From assembly GCA_964545855.1 (NCBI GenBank), contig CAZJHD010000034.1:1-43858 (forward strand): a stretch of 43,858 bases of DNA. Direction: 5' to 3'. Under the pieces are notes generated by a model, which worked only from the letters and a program-made list of their open reading frames with translations, had not been told where the DNA came from and did no database searches. The position numbers and the translations under genes are program-made. This document shows positions 27,401 to 34,203 of this stretch, piece by piece. The stretch's first letter is position 1; each line of letters begins with the position of its first letter. This stretch comes from CAZJHD01 sp964545855 (GTDB taxonomy: Bacteria > Planctomycetota > UBA1135 > JACQFD01).

Positions 27401-28325
27401 CTGGGACGCGGGCGCGCAGCGCGAGGGCGGCGCATGGGTGCTCTCGGGAGCCGACGGCCGACTGCTCCACGGGATCGATGCCTCGGGAGACGCGGACTCG
27501 CACCGAGGCGCGTCGATCTCACGGCTCGGAGATGTCGACGGCGACGGGATTCCGGAGATCGCCGTCGGGGCTCCCTACGCCGACTCCGTGGCGCAGAACG
27601 CCGGGGTCGTTTCGATCCAACGCGGATCCGACGGCTCGACGCTGCGGGAGGTGCACGGGATGCGTGCGAGTGAGTTCGCGGGGAAGGCGATCACCGGACC
27701 GGGGGATGCCGACGCCGACGGGATCCCCGATCTCGCGCTCGCCGTCGTCCGCGTCGGAGGGTCGGACGTTCCGCTCGGCGCCGTGAGGATCCATTCCGGG
27801 CTCGACGGCACGATCCTGCGCGAGGTGGACGGCGGATCGACGGGCTCCTGGTTCGGCTGGAGCATCGCCGCGGCCGGGGACCTCGATGGAGATCGGGTCG
27901 GAGATCTTCTCGTCGGGAGCCCCTTCGAGAGAGACGAAGAGGGCGCGTCGTCGGGGTGCGTGCACGCGATCTCCGTGCGCACCGGCGCGACGCTCTGGCG
28001 CGTGCGGGGCGGTGCCGGCTCGCGGCTCGGGTGGTCGGTTGCGGGACTCGGAGACGTCGACGGCGACGGCGTCCCCGACGCCATCGCGGGAGCGCCCGGG
28101 AGCCCGCACCGATCCGATCGGGGCCGCGTGCTCGTCGTCTCGGGGCGCTCGGGGACCGTCGTCTCCTCCTTCGGGAGCGAGGGCACGCTCGGCTTCGGTT
28201 GGGCGGTGTCGCCGGCGGGAGACCTCGACGGAGACGGCCGCGACGACTGTCTCGTCGGCTCGCCCCACGCGTCGGCCGCGGGACCGAACTCGGGGCGGGT
28301 CGAGGCCTGGACGGCCGCGCCGTAG
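24492..28325 (+). CDS. Ser/Thr protein kinase fused to a TPR-like region and C-terminal FG-GAP propeller
   Basis: The protein has 1277 residues. An N-terminal segment with FDLDAVASRHPELRFAL is typical of planctomycete kinases. The Hanks-type kinase domain (about 83-375) has GRGGMGTVY at 89-97, the VALK lysine at 111, HRDVKPSN at 228-235, DFGLAR at 248 and APEQ at 274, so it should be active. A single transmembrane helix lies at about 396-416 (ILAAALGAAAVLPLVAVHVA). A helical, TPR-like region follows (about 420-850). From about 946 to the end there are six FG-GAP calcium loops (GDVDGDGHEDL, GDVDGDGIPEI, GDADADGIPDL, GDLDGDRVGDL, GDVDGDGVPDA, GDLDGDGRDDC). This predicts a cytoplasmic kinase with an external propeller sensor. 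ATG 24492 is the first plausible start. Confidence 0.88.
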   Translation: MDHLDASTTGAPGEDARAARESEILDGAFEAALRHWADGSPFDLDAVASRHPELRFALEETVRLARDVAVRRPLVTAELPGFDVLAELGRGGMGTVYRARQRSLGRIVALKVLPPAITASPRARKRLLAEARALARVRHPHVVAVHEVVEQGDLCAYAMEWIEGASLAALLDHLRGRSAPPTVEAVTLFLGGEPRSEPAPTSFVVLVCRLALALARALGEVHRAGLLHRDVKPSNVLLRRDGTPVLSDFGLARDVSEQHETRPGDFVGTAHYAAPEQLRGESDRIDPRTDVYALGVTLYEMISLRLPIRGRSAAEILRSLEEEQTIPLRLVAPSCPRDLDTIVSTATAHDPLRRYASADALGDDLERLLRLQPIRARPAGVATRAAKFTRRHSGRILAAALGAAAVLPLVAVHVARLEGRAGRLERAAEAVREARLALLDPAHVERVFLTRELQAPPGLRVLSPDAMALAVARYDEALPVLPSTGALRRERDVVALAASLAGAVSIPDSADGPVPGCPVTSEAARGLARLHRIDRIDGAALERASLDDRRALGLLAFLAGDVDLCSRAWEPFDLAHPTDPLVDAALGELHLVLGAPAIAYPRLLRACDAFPEAGFLATRLARAALAVGDREQARRHLEGVSRLAFQDPFGGLACVRAELAEAEGRLDEARTLLEESSRLGDPRSLFVLARVHLRLGHARESLRVLERLVWRLAPVRQYRRAHAQAAERWWRSLGPLQKYEEVLRAARERSDETSFLRGMTLFGELRGRGTLESTLRYLDEARGTFEHAGEPHPEGALRSLALTRRLVREACDSGRRAGGAKLRIAAALSLALDEAATAVLGARAWRGAVELLDAAPETEIFGAAARGRRLLRIDGSMPFDHLGRSVASVATGEPGRIRAIAFGADQWRAGLAGFVGVASCVDGSPRWTVRGDANREGLLGSIVAGVGDVDGDGHEDLGVGAPVRVERRFGWDAGAQREGGAWVLSGADGRLLHGIDASGDADSHRGASISRLGDVDGDGIPEIAVGAPYADSVAQNAGVVSIQRGSDGSTLREVHGMRASEFAGKAITGPGDADADGIPDLALAVVRVGGSDVPLGAVRIHSGLDGTILREVDGGSTGSWFGWSIAAAGDLDGDRVGDLLVGSPFERDEEGASSGCVHAISVRTGATLWRVRGGAGSRLGWSVAGLGDVDGDGVPDAIAGAPGSPHRSDRGRVLVVSGRSGTVVSSFGSEGTLGFGWAVSPAGDLDGDGRDDCLVGSPHASAAGPNSGRVEAWTAAP

Positions 28326-28352
28326 CGCGGCGGCCCCGGGTCGCGAGGAGGC

Positions 28353-28358
28353 TATCCT
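28353..28358 (+). promoter_or_regulatory. candidate -10 box (TATCCT) for the DUF4863 gene
   Basis: GCTATCCTCCGCGG lies 33 nt before ATG 28392, in the 66-bp gap after the kinase gene. The TATCCTC-GCGG string resembles the one at 402-407. No clear -35 element is seen. Confidence 0.3.
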
Positions 28359-28391
28359 CCGCGGACACTGGCAACGCGCACGCCCGAGGCC

Positions 28392-28853
28392 ATGACCGAC
28401 CTGAAGACGCTCCTCGATCCGATCTCCCGCTTCGTGAAGGGGCTCGATCTGTCGAAGCCGCAGGCCGCCGAGGCGGCGCTCGCGAAGCAGTTCCCCGCGA
28501 AGTCGCCGGCCGTCGCCGCGATCGAGACGGCCGCGAAGGCGGCCCTCGCCGACGGCACGCTCTGCGACCGGGGCGAGCCGGGGATGCGCTTCTCGCGCTT
28601 CGCGAAGCCGAAGGACGATCCCGGCGGCTGCTCCATCGACGCCGTCTGCATGGCGGACGCGGCGGGCCCCGTGCACACGCACCTGAAGGGAGAGGTGTGC
28701 CTCTGCTTCCCGCTCGAGGGCACGCCGACCTTCGAGGGACGATCGGCCACCTGGATGGTGCTGCCCGTCGGCTCCCGCCACGTCCCCACGGTGAAGGGCG
28801 GGAAGATGCTGATCCTCTACTGGTGGCCCGAGGGGGCCGTCGACTGGAAGTAG
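28392..28853 (+). CDS. DUF4863 family protein (4-hydroxylaminobenzoate lyase-like)
   Basis: The protein has 153 residues, near the usual family length. An N-terminal helical part (LKTLLDPISRFVKGLDLSKP) precedes a compact cupin-like beta domain with GPVHTHLKGEVCLCFPLEGT, TFEGRSATWMVLPVGSRHVP and LILYWWPEGAVDW. This matches the DUF4863 family, which includes PnbB-type 4-hydroxylaminobenzoate lyases. The HTH pair and downstream H in GSRHVP may bind a metal or substrate. No other aromatic-degradation genes are in the window, so the enzymatic name is tentative. The gene stands alone between the kinase and a convergent ABC exporter operon. Confidence 0.75.
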   Translation: MTDLKTLLDPISRFVKGLDLSKPQAAEAALAKQFPAKSPAVAAIETAAKAALADGTLCDRGEPGMRFSRFAKPKDDPGGCSIDAVCMADAAGPVHTHLKGEVCLCFPLEGTPTFEGRSATWMVLPVGSRHVPTVKGGKMLILYWWPEGAVDWK

Positions 28854-28875
28854 CGCGGACTCCCGAGCTGCGAGC

Positions 28876-30591
28876 TCAGCCGCGGTCGCGCGCGACGTCG
28901 AAGCGCCGGAAGAGGAGCCCGCCGAGGGCGACGAGGACGCCCGAGACCGCCAGCACGCAGACGAATCCGAGGGCGACGGCGAGCGCCGTCGCCGTGCTCT
29001 TCTCGAGACCGAGGAACTCGTGGGCGAGGATCAGGGCGCCGACGACGGCGGCGACGGAGCTCACCACGACGCCGAGCACGAGCATGCGCAGGAGGAGCAG
29101 CACCACGGCGCGGCCCGCGTTCTGCAGGAAACCTTCCTGCCCGGGCACGAAGCGGATCGGCGCGTAGAGGAACACGGCGTTGTCGATCGCGAGCCAGAGG
29201 AAGGTCGCCGGCGGGAGCGCCGCGACGATCACGAAGACCCAGGGCTCGAAGGTCTGCAGGACGATCATGCGGATCACGACGGCCCCGGCGACGAGCATCG
29301 AGACGACGAGCGCCTGGGGGAGCACCGTCGCCAGGAAGATCTTCCGCGGTGACAGCGGGAACGACTTGATCGTCTCCATCTGGTCGAGGTCGTCGCGGAA
29401 GTCGAAGCGCAGGCCCATGGAGAGGTACATGGTGCCGAGCACGGCGACGAGCAGGGAGCTGCCGATGAAGCTCCCCGAGTCGGCCCTCGTCGACCGCGTG
29501 ACGAAGGTGATGAAGATCGTGACGGTGAGGAGGATCGTCGCCGACGTCAGGAACGCGCTCCGCGCCTTGCGGGTGATCGACGCGGTCTTGCGCCACGCGA
29601 TGGCGCCGAAGGGGCCGTGGCCGAAGAACCACGGCACGCGGGAGCCGGCGCCGCGCACGGCCTTGGCGGTGCTCGCCACGCCGCCGCCGCCGCGGCGCAT
29701 GCGCTGGATGCGGCGCGCGATGTCGGAGGAGGTCTCGAGGCTGAGCTCCCGGAAGTCGATCTTGATGCGCGCGGTCAGCTCGAAGAGCAACACCCAAAGG
29801 GCGACGCAGATCCCGCCCCAGAGGAGGAAGTCGGCCGTCTCCGTCGCCGTGATCATCCGCACCCAGGGGCGCACCGGGATCGTGAGCGTTTCGAGCAGCG
29901 GGCTCGAGAGCGCGGCGCGGAACTCCTCCTCGACGCCGAGACGGCTCCCCACGCGCGACACGTTGCGGAGGATGAGGAACGCGAGGAACAGGCCGACGAC
30001 CAGGCCGCCGGTGACGCTCGCCGCCTTGAAGAGCCACCGCGGGAGCCGCTGGAAGGCGCGGTTCTCGGCGTCGCCCGCCACGAGCGACATCGACTGGTTC
30101 ACGATCGGGAGCGTCTGCGACGCGAGGAGGACTCCGGCGAAGGCGAATCCCGGATGCGGCATGTGCGAGAACGTGAAGACCGCGAGCAGGAGCGAGCCGA
30201 CGAGGGAGCGCGCCATCATCACGACGAGGCGGTAGCGCACGACGTCGGCGCGGGAGACGGGGGCGCTCAGGAGGAGCTCGATCTCCTCCTTCGGCATGTA
30301 GAGCCCTCGGAGCCCGAGGGCCGAGAGCATCGACATGGCCGCGAAGAGGAGGCAGGAGACCCCCACGGCGGCCGGCAGCAGGTCGGGCGGGAGCGAGACG
30401 ATCGACGTGCCCCCGTCGGTGCGCATCGACTGCGACCAGACGATGCTCGAGACCCAGAGCCCGATCACGCCGAAGCCGACGAGCGCGAAGAGGAACCCCG
30501 ACGGCGTCTTCAGACGCCGCCCCTGCTTGCGGAAGAAGCCCGCGAATCGCTTGCGCGCCAGGTACCGCAGCGCGCGATGCGGGAGGATCAC
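28876..30591 (-). CDS. ABC-2 type exporter permease
   Basis: The protein has 571 residues with about 12-14 hydrophobic segments, for example FLFALVGFGVIGLWVSSIVW, AVGVSCLLFAAMSMLSALGL, ILLTVTIFITFV and ALAVALGFVCVLAVSGVLVA. It starts IL-P-H-R-A-L-R-Y-L-A-R-K-R, with the loop PKEEIELLLSAPVSRADVV that is typical of large ABC-2 permeases, and a second copy of this logic (MSLGLRFDFRDDLDQ-like region with FPLSPRKIFLA) in the C-terminal half. GTG 30591 overlaps the ATPase stop (GTGA), so the two are translationally coupled. It probably exports a lipid or drug-like compound; the substrate is unknown. Confidence 0.85.
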   Translation of the reverse strand: MILPHRALRYLARKRFAGFFRKQGRRLKTPSGFLFALVGFGVIGLWVSSIVWSQSMRTDGGTSIVSLPPDLLPAAVGVSCLLFAAMSMLSALGLRGLYMPKEEIELLLSAPVSRADVVRYRLVVMMARSLVGSLLLAVFTFSHMPHPGFAFAGVLLASQTLPIVNQSMSLVAGDAENRAFQRLPRWLFKAASVTGGLVVGLFLAFLILRNVSRVGSRLGVEEEFRAALSSPLLETLTIPVRPWVRMITATETADFLLWGGICVALWVLLFELTARIKIDFRELSLETSSDIARRIQRMRRGGGGVASTAKAVRGAGSRVPWFFGHGPFGAIAWRKTASITRKARSAFLTSATILLTVTIFITFVTRSTRADSGSFIGSSLLVAVLGTMYLSMGLRFDFRDDLDQMETIKSFPLSPRKIFLATVLPQALVVSMLVAGAVVIRMIVLQTFEPWVFVIVAALPPATFLWLAIDNAVFLYAPIRFVPGQEGFLQNAGRAVVLLLLRMLVLGVVVSSVAAVVGALILAHEFLGLEKSTATALAVALGFVCVLAVSGVLVALGGLLFRRFDVARDRG

Positions 30592-31469
30592 TCGGTGCGC
30601 CTCGACTCGGCCGCTGGGACGGAGGGCGGTGGGGAGCCGCCGGGCGGGAGGCCGTCGCGCGGGACGTCGGGCGTCTGGGCAGGAGCGGCGGCCGGCGCGG
30701 GAGCACGCGTGCCTTCGGTCGCCGCCAGGAAGATCTCCTCGAGGCTGCTCCCCTCGTGGGCTGTGATCGTGCTCCGCGCCTCGGCGAGCGTCCCCACGAA
30801 GACCTTGCGCCCCTTGTCGAGGATGAGGATGCGGTGCGCGAGTTCCTCGATGAGCACGAGGAGGTGGGACGAGAGGATGACGGCGGTTCCCTGCGCCGCG
30901 ATGTCGCGGATCGCCTGCTTCGCGGAGCGGATCGCGCGCGGATCGAGGCCCGAGAGCGGCTCGTCCAGGAGGACGAGGCGCGGCTGCGCGAGCCACGCGC
31001 AGCAGAAGGCGACCTTCTGCCGCATGCCGCGGCTCAGCTCGCCTCCGAGGGCGTCGCGCTTGTCCACGAGCTCGAAGCGCGCGAGCAGGTCTTCCGCGCG
31101 CGCCTTCCATTCGGGCAGTCCGTAGAGCGCCGCCGTGAACTCGAAGTGCTCCCAGACCGTGAGGGAGTCGAAGGGCTGCGGGTCGTCGGGCACCCAGGCG
31201 AGGCAACGCTTCGCCGCCGCCTCGTCGGTCGTGATGTCGTGACCGCAGACGAGCACACGGCCCTGCTTCACCGGGAGCACGCCCACCGTGGATCGGAGCG
31301 TCGTCGTCTTGCCGGCGCCGTTCGGGCCGACGAGGCCGAGGATCTCGCCGCCGCGCACCTGGAAGCTCAAGTCGGCGACGGCCGGCTTCGACTCGTAGGC
31401 CTTCGTGAGGTGCTCGATCTGGAGGACGATCGAGGAGTCGGTCGGGAGCGAAGGCAGCGGCTGCAGCAC
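30588..31469 (-). CDS. ABC transporter ATP-binding protein
   Basis: The protein has 293 residues. It has Walker A GPNGAGKTTT, Q-loop region (WVPDDPQPFDSLTVWE), signature ELSRGMRQKVAF, Walker B RLVLLDEPLSGLD and the H-loop in VILSSHLLVL. A Pro/Ala-rich tail of about 45 residues follows the ATPase core. The start is uncertain: GTG 31469 leaves a 15-residue lead before the conserved LQIEHLTKAYESK, while an in-frame GTG at 31556 would add 29 residues. It overlaps the permease gene by 4 bp and forms a two-gene exporter operon. Confidence 0.88.
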   Translation of the reverse strand: MLQPLPSLPTDSSIVLQIEHLTKAYESKPAVADLSFQVRGGEILGLVGPNGAGKTTTLRSTVGVLPVKQGRVLVCGHDITTDEAAAKRCLAWVPDDPQPFDSLTVWEHFEFTAALYGLPEWKARAEDLLARFELVDKRDALGGELSRGMRQKVAFCCAWLAQPRLVLLDEPLSGLDPRAIRSAKQAIRDIAAQGTAVILSSHLLVLIEELAHRILILDKGRKVFVGTLAEARSTITAHEGSSLEEIFLAATEGTRAPAPAAAPAQTPDVPRDGLPPGGSPPPSVPAAESRRTE

Positions 31470-31620
31470 GGGCGGGTCGGGTGGCTCGAAGAGCGTGCGA
31501 GGGTAACGGCGGCCTCGGAGACCGGAACACGGGATCTCGACCCGTCGCGCGCACACCCGGGAGTTCGGATCCGGGCTCGGGCCCCGCTCCCGTTCGGTCC
31601 CGGCGCTGCCGCGCGCACGC

Positions 31621-31626
31621 TAGGAT
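31621..31626 (+). promoter_or_regulatory. candidate leaderless promoter -10 box (TAGGAT)
   Basis: TAGGAT is followed by 9 nt and then GTG 31636. Transcription would begin at or within 2-3 nt of the start codon. The same arrangement is present at 43823 (TAGTCT-N9-GTG) and on the minus strand at 39312 (TAGGAT-N8-GTG). Confidence 0.4.
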
Positions 31627-31635
31627 CGAGCCGTC

Positions 31636-32241
31636 GTGACCCGCATCCTCCTCGACCGCAACTTCCGCTTCGAGACGGAGCTCGTTCTCGCGCCGGCGCC
31701 CGATCCGCAGGACGCCGAGGAGAACGACGCCGAGAACGGGCGGCTCGTGATGAGCCGCACGGCGGGCGCGGCGGCGATCCGGAGCTGCCGCGGGAACGCG
31801 AACTCCGTGGAGGCCCTGCGGCGGGCGTACGCGATGCGTCACCGCAACGCGCAGCTCGCGCGCATCAACGACGCGACGATCGTGGAGCGTCTCGCCGGGT
31901 CCGCGGCCTACGGCCACATCCACGTGGTGGCCGTGCAGAGGTCGCTCGCGAGCGGCATGGGGACGATCGATCCGCCGAAGCCGAAGCCCAAGCCGACGCC
32001 CCCGAAGCCGAAGCCGAAGAACGACCACTGGATCGAGTTCGTCGTCGAGGACAAGGCGAAGAACCGGATCGGCAAGCTCAAGTACGAGCTGATGCCGCCG
32101 AGCGGCGTGCTCAAGGGCGGCGAGCTGAACGAGCAGGGAAGCGTGAAGCTCGAGGGCAAGCCGGCGGGCACCTACGAGCTTCGGATCGGAACGGTGAACG
32201 CGGCGGGCTGGGAGATTCCGCCGGAGGAGCCGGCGAAGTAG
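31636..32241 (+). CDS. two-domain protein with Lys/Pro linker and effector-type beta domain
   Basis: The protein has 201 residues and no signal peptide. The N-terminal domain (about 1-110, MTRILLDRNFRFETELVL ... YGHIHVVAVQ) is unrecognised. A linker PKPKPKPTPPKPKPK follows at about 114-128, then a 65-residue domain beginning HWIEFVVEDKAKNRIGKLKY, with GGELNEQGSVKLEGKPAGTY. That last domain resembles short beta domains found at the ends of VgrG and other type VI-associated proteins (x-G-x-L-x-E-x-G-x-x-x-x-x-x-x-P-G-T-Y). Conservation is judged by eye only. It converges on the five-gene operon at 32259-37570 and may be a component of the same system. No function is assigned. Confidence 0.6.
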   Translation: MTRILLDRNFRFETELVLAPAPDPQDAEENDAENGRLVMSRTAGAAAIRSCRGNANSVEALRRAYAMRHRNAQLARINDATIVERLAGSAAYGHIHVVAVQRSLASGMGTIDPPKPKPKPTPPKPKPKNDHWIEFVVEDKAKNRIGKLKYELMPPSGVLKGGELNEQGSVKLEGKPAGTYELRIGTVNAAGWEIPPEEPAK

Positions 32242-32265
32242 CGCGCCGCGACGCTGCGCTACTTC
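32235..32265. terminator. bidirectional hairpin containing both stop codons
   Basis: GAAGTAGCGC (32235-32244) and GCGCTACTTC (32256-32265) form a perfect 10-bp stem with an 11-nt loop in the convergent gap. The TAG stops of both flanking genes lie inside the arms, so each gene ends in AAG-TAG. It is a plausible terminator for both directions. Confidence 0.45.
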
Positions 32266-32741
32266 TTGTCGCCGTCCTTCGGAGTCCGAGGCTCCGGCAG
32301 TGCCGGCACGTCGAACGTCAGCACGTTGCTCCGAAGGGGGCCCCAGTGCAGCGCGACGTGGTAGCGGCCGCCCGTGCGCGGGATCCTGAGATCCGTGTGC
32401 ATCTCGAGGTTGATCCAGCCGCCGAGCCGGTTCTCCTCGGTCATCAGGGAGTCGGGATCGGGGGGCAGCGGCGGCTCCACGCGCTCGGGCGGACGGTCGG
32501 GAACGTCCATGGGAGCCGAGTAGACGAAGGCGCTGCCGTCACGAATGGCGATCGCGACGATGCGCCGCATGGGGTCCGGGTCGTCGAGGCTGTAGGAGCC
32601 GTGGAGCGGGATCCGGGTCGCGCCGTCCGCGGTGACGATCGGTTTCCCGGCGACGATCCGGAGACCTGCCTCGTTGGGCGTCTCCGGCGAGCCGGCGACC
32701 CTCTCCAGCCGTCCAGGCAAGGTTTCTCGGGATTCGGTCAC
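32259..32741 (-). CDS. unrecognised protein, last gene of the cell-wall enzyme operon
   Basis: The protein has 160 residues without signal peptide or membrane helix. It begins VTESRETLPGRLERVAG and contains TRIPLHGSYSLDDPDPMRRI, an alternating-strand pattern (VAIAIRDGSAFVYSAPMD), a proline-rich middle (PPERVEPPLPPDPDSLM) and YHVALHWGPLRSNVLTFDVP, together suggesting a beta-sandwich. AGGAG 7 nt upstream makes GTG 32741 a firm start. It lies 52 bp after the metalloprotease gene on the same strand and is the last of five genes. It might bind or restrain one of the upstream enzymes, but this is speculation. Confidence 0.55.
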   Translation of the reverse strand: MTESRETLPGRLERVAGSPETPNEAGLRIVAGKPIVTADGATRIPLHGSYSLDDPDPMRRIVAIAIRDGSAFVYSAPMDVPDRPPERVEPPLPPDPDSLMTEENRLGGWINLEMHTDLRIPRTGGRYHVALHWGPLRSNVLTFDVPALPEPRTPKDGDKK

Positions 32742-32793
32742 GAGCAGTCTCCTCTCGGGGGAATCGGTTGGATCGGGCCGCGTCGCCTGCGCC

Positions 32794-34203
32794 TCATGGC
32801 TTGGCGTCCTTGCCCCGGGGTGCGTTCCAGTTGACATCGGAGCCGCGCAGGAGATTGCTGCGAAGAATGTCGACGCAAGGATCGCAGAACGTGCGGGTCC
32901 CGAGCGTCGAGTGGTGCATCGTGCAGTCATGGGAACCCGAAGGATCATACTTGCCTGCGACCGCGGGGACGTCCGGGTGCATGCAGTGCGTGCCTTTCCC
33001 GGGGTTCTTGAATCCATCGACGGTGGCCTCGCCCGTGTAGAAGAACTTGGTGTTCGTCTTCACCATGAGGACCTTGTGGCCGACCTCGTGGACCGTGATT
33101 CCCTCGGCCATGAGGGTCTTGTTCTGTGAGGGTGAGGTCCAGTTGCCCTCGTTCACGCTCCCCACGGGGATGAAGAGGAAGGGCGTTCCGCCGAAGGCCA
33201 CGCCGACCTCCTGGAACTTGTTCACGACGAGCTTCACGGAGAGCTTGCTGCCGACTTTCAGGTCGATCCCGTTCAGATCCACCTTCACGCGCTTCTTCTT
33301 CGCGTCTCCCGAAACGGCGACGAGGGAGAGGAGGGACTGATTGATGTTGCCGGTCTTCTCCGAGTCGCCCTTGAGCGTGTACGTGATCGTCCCCGACTTG
33401 AACCAGTTGGCCGCGTCGTACGGCTGGAACGCCTGGTTGATCGTGAAGCTGAGAGTGTTCCCCGGCGCGGGCACCGAGGCCAGTGAGCCCGAGAGCTCCT
33501 GATCGAAGGGCAGCGCCGCCATGTGCCCCAGGAGGACGGCGATCTGGTTCGGCGACTTCAGCGCGGAGTAGCGATCTCCGAGGATCGTCTGGATCGCAGC
33601 GCTGTCGACGAGGGCCTTGTAGTCCACCATCTCGGGCTTCCCGAGGATCTGGAGGTAGATGAAGGAGCGCCGGAACTGCGCCACGACGTTGGCGAGGTCG
33701 AGCGCGGCCGAGGTCCCGCTCGGCGAGTCCTTCATCTGGAGAACCTGCGCGAAGACCTTCCGCCAGACCTCGAATTGTCCGGTCTCCTTCGCGCCGGTCA
33801 TCGCGGCGTTCGTCGCGACCTTCGCCTTGAACTTGTCCCCTCCGCGAGTCGACAGGCGAAGGCGCGCCTTGGCGAGGCCGTTCGCGTCGGTCGTTGCCGT
33901 CGTCGTCTCCGCGATCGTTCCCGCGCCAACGGCCTCCATGCCCCCGCGGTCGTCGGCGGCGAGCTTCGTGTCGTCGAAGTTCCCCGGGTCGCGAACGACT
34001 TGGAAGTGCACGGTCCAGCCGGGCGCTCGAGGCGCGACATAGGCTTCGACCGTGATGAATCTCCCTCGAGGAGGCTTCGTCGAGTCGATGTTGACGAACT
34101 GCTTGGTGGGCGTCGTCGGATCGTCCTGCTCCGGCTCCACCCGGAAGATCCGCGGGGCGATCTTGAAGACGTGCGACTTGCCCGAGTCGAGCTCGATCGC
34201 CAT
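32794..34203 (-). CDS. archaemetzincin-like zinc metallopeptidase with N-terminal beta domain
   Basis: The protein has 469 residues with no signal peptide. Residues 10-145 look like an Ig-type beta domain (RFITVEAYVAPRAPGWTVHF, TDANGLAKARLRLSTRGG); 155-300 are mixed; the C-terminal part carries HEVGH at 372-376 (GITVHEVGHKVLMV), then HC at 406-407, CTM at 427-429 and CDPC at 440-443. The order HExxH ... HC ... CxM ... CxxC is that of archaemetzincins, in which the Met-turn is CxM, but the distance from HEVGH to HC is longer than normal. The ATG overlaps the stop of the upstream NlpC/P60-like gene (TGATG). Predicted: a zinc-bound peptidase acting on a substrate outside its producing compartment. 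Activity is unproven. Confidence 0.7.
   Translation of the reverse strand: MAIELDSGKSHVFKIAPRIFRVEPEQDDPTTPTKQFVNIDSTKPPRGRFITVEAYVAPRAPGWTVHFQVVRDPGNFDDTKLAADDRGGMEAVGAGTIAETTTATTDANGLAKARLRLSTRGGDKFKAKVATNAAMTGAKETGQFEVWRKVFAQVLQMKDSPSGTSAALDLANVVAQFRRSFIYLQILGKPEMVDYKALVDSAAIQTILGDRYSALKSPNQIAVLLGHMAALPFDQELSGSLASVPAPGNTLSFTINQAFQPYDAANWFKSGTITYTLKGDSEKTGNINQSLLSLVAVSGDAKKKRVKVDLNGIDLKVGSKLSVKLVVNKFQEVGVAFGGTPFLFIPVGSVNEGNWTSPSQNKTLMAEGITVHEVGHKVLMVKTNTKFFYTGEATVDGFKNPGKGTHCMHPDVPAVAGKYDPSGSHDCTMHHSTLGTRTFCDPCVDILRSNLLRGSDVNWNAPRGKDAKP

Noticed and set aside
24183..27503. An 1106-codon open frame antisense to the kinase
   Set aside because: The plus-strand frame has complete kinase and FG-GAP motifs; the antisense product is low-complexity and Arg-rich.
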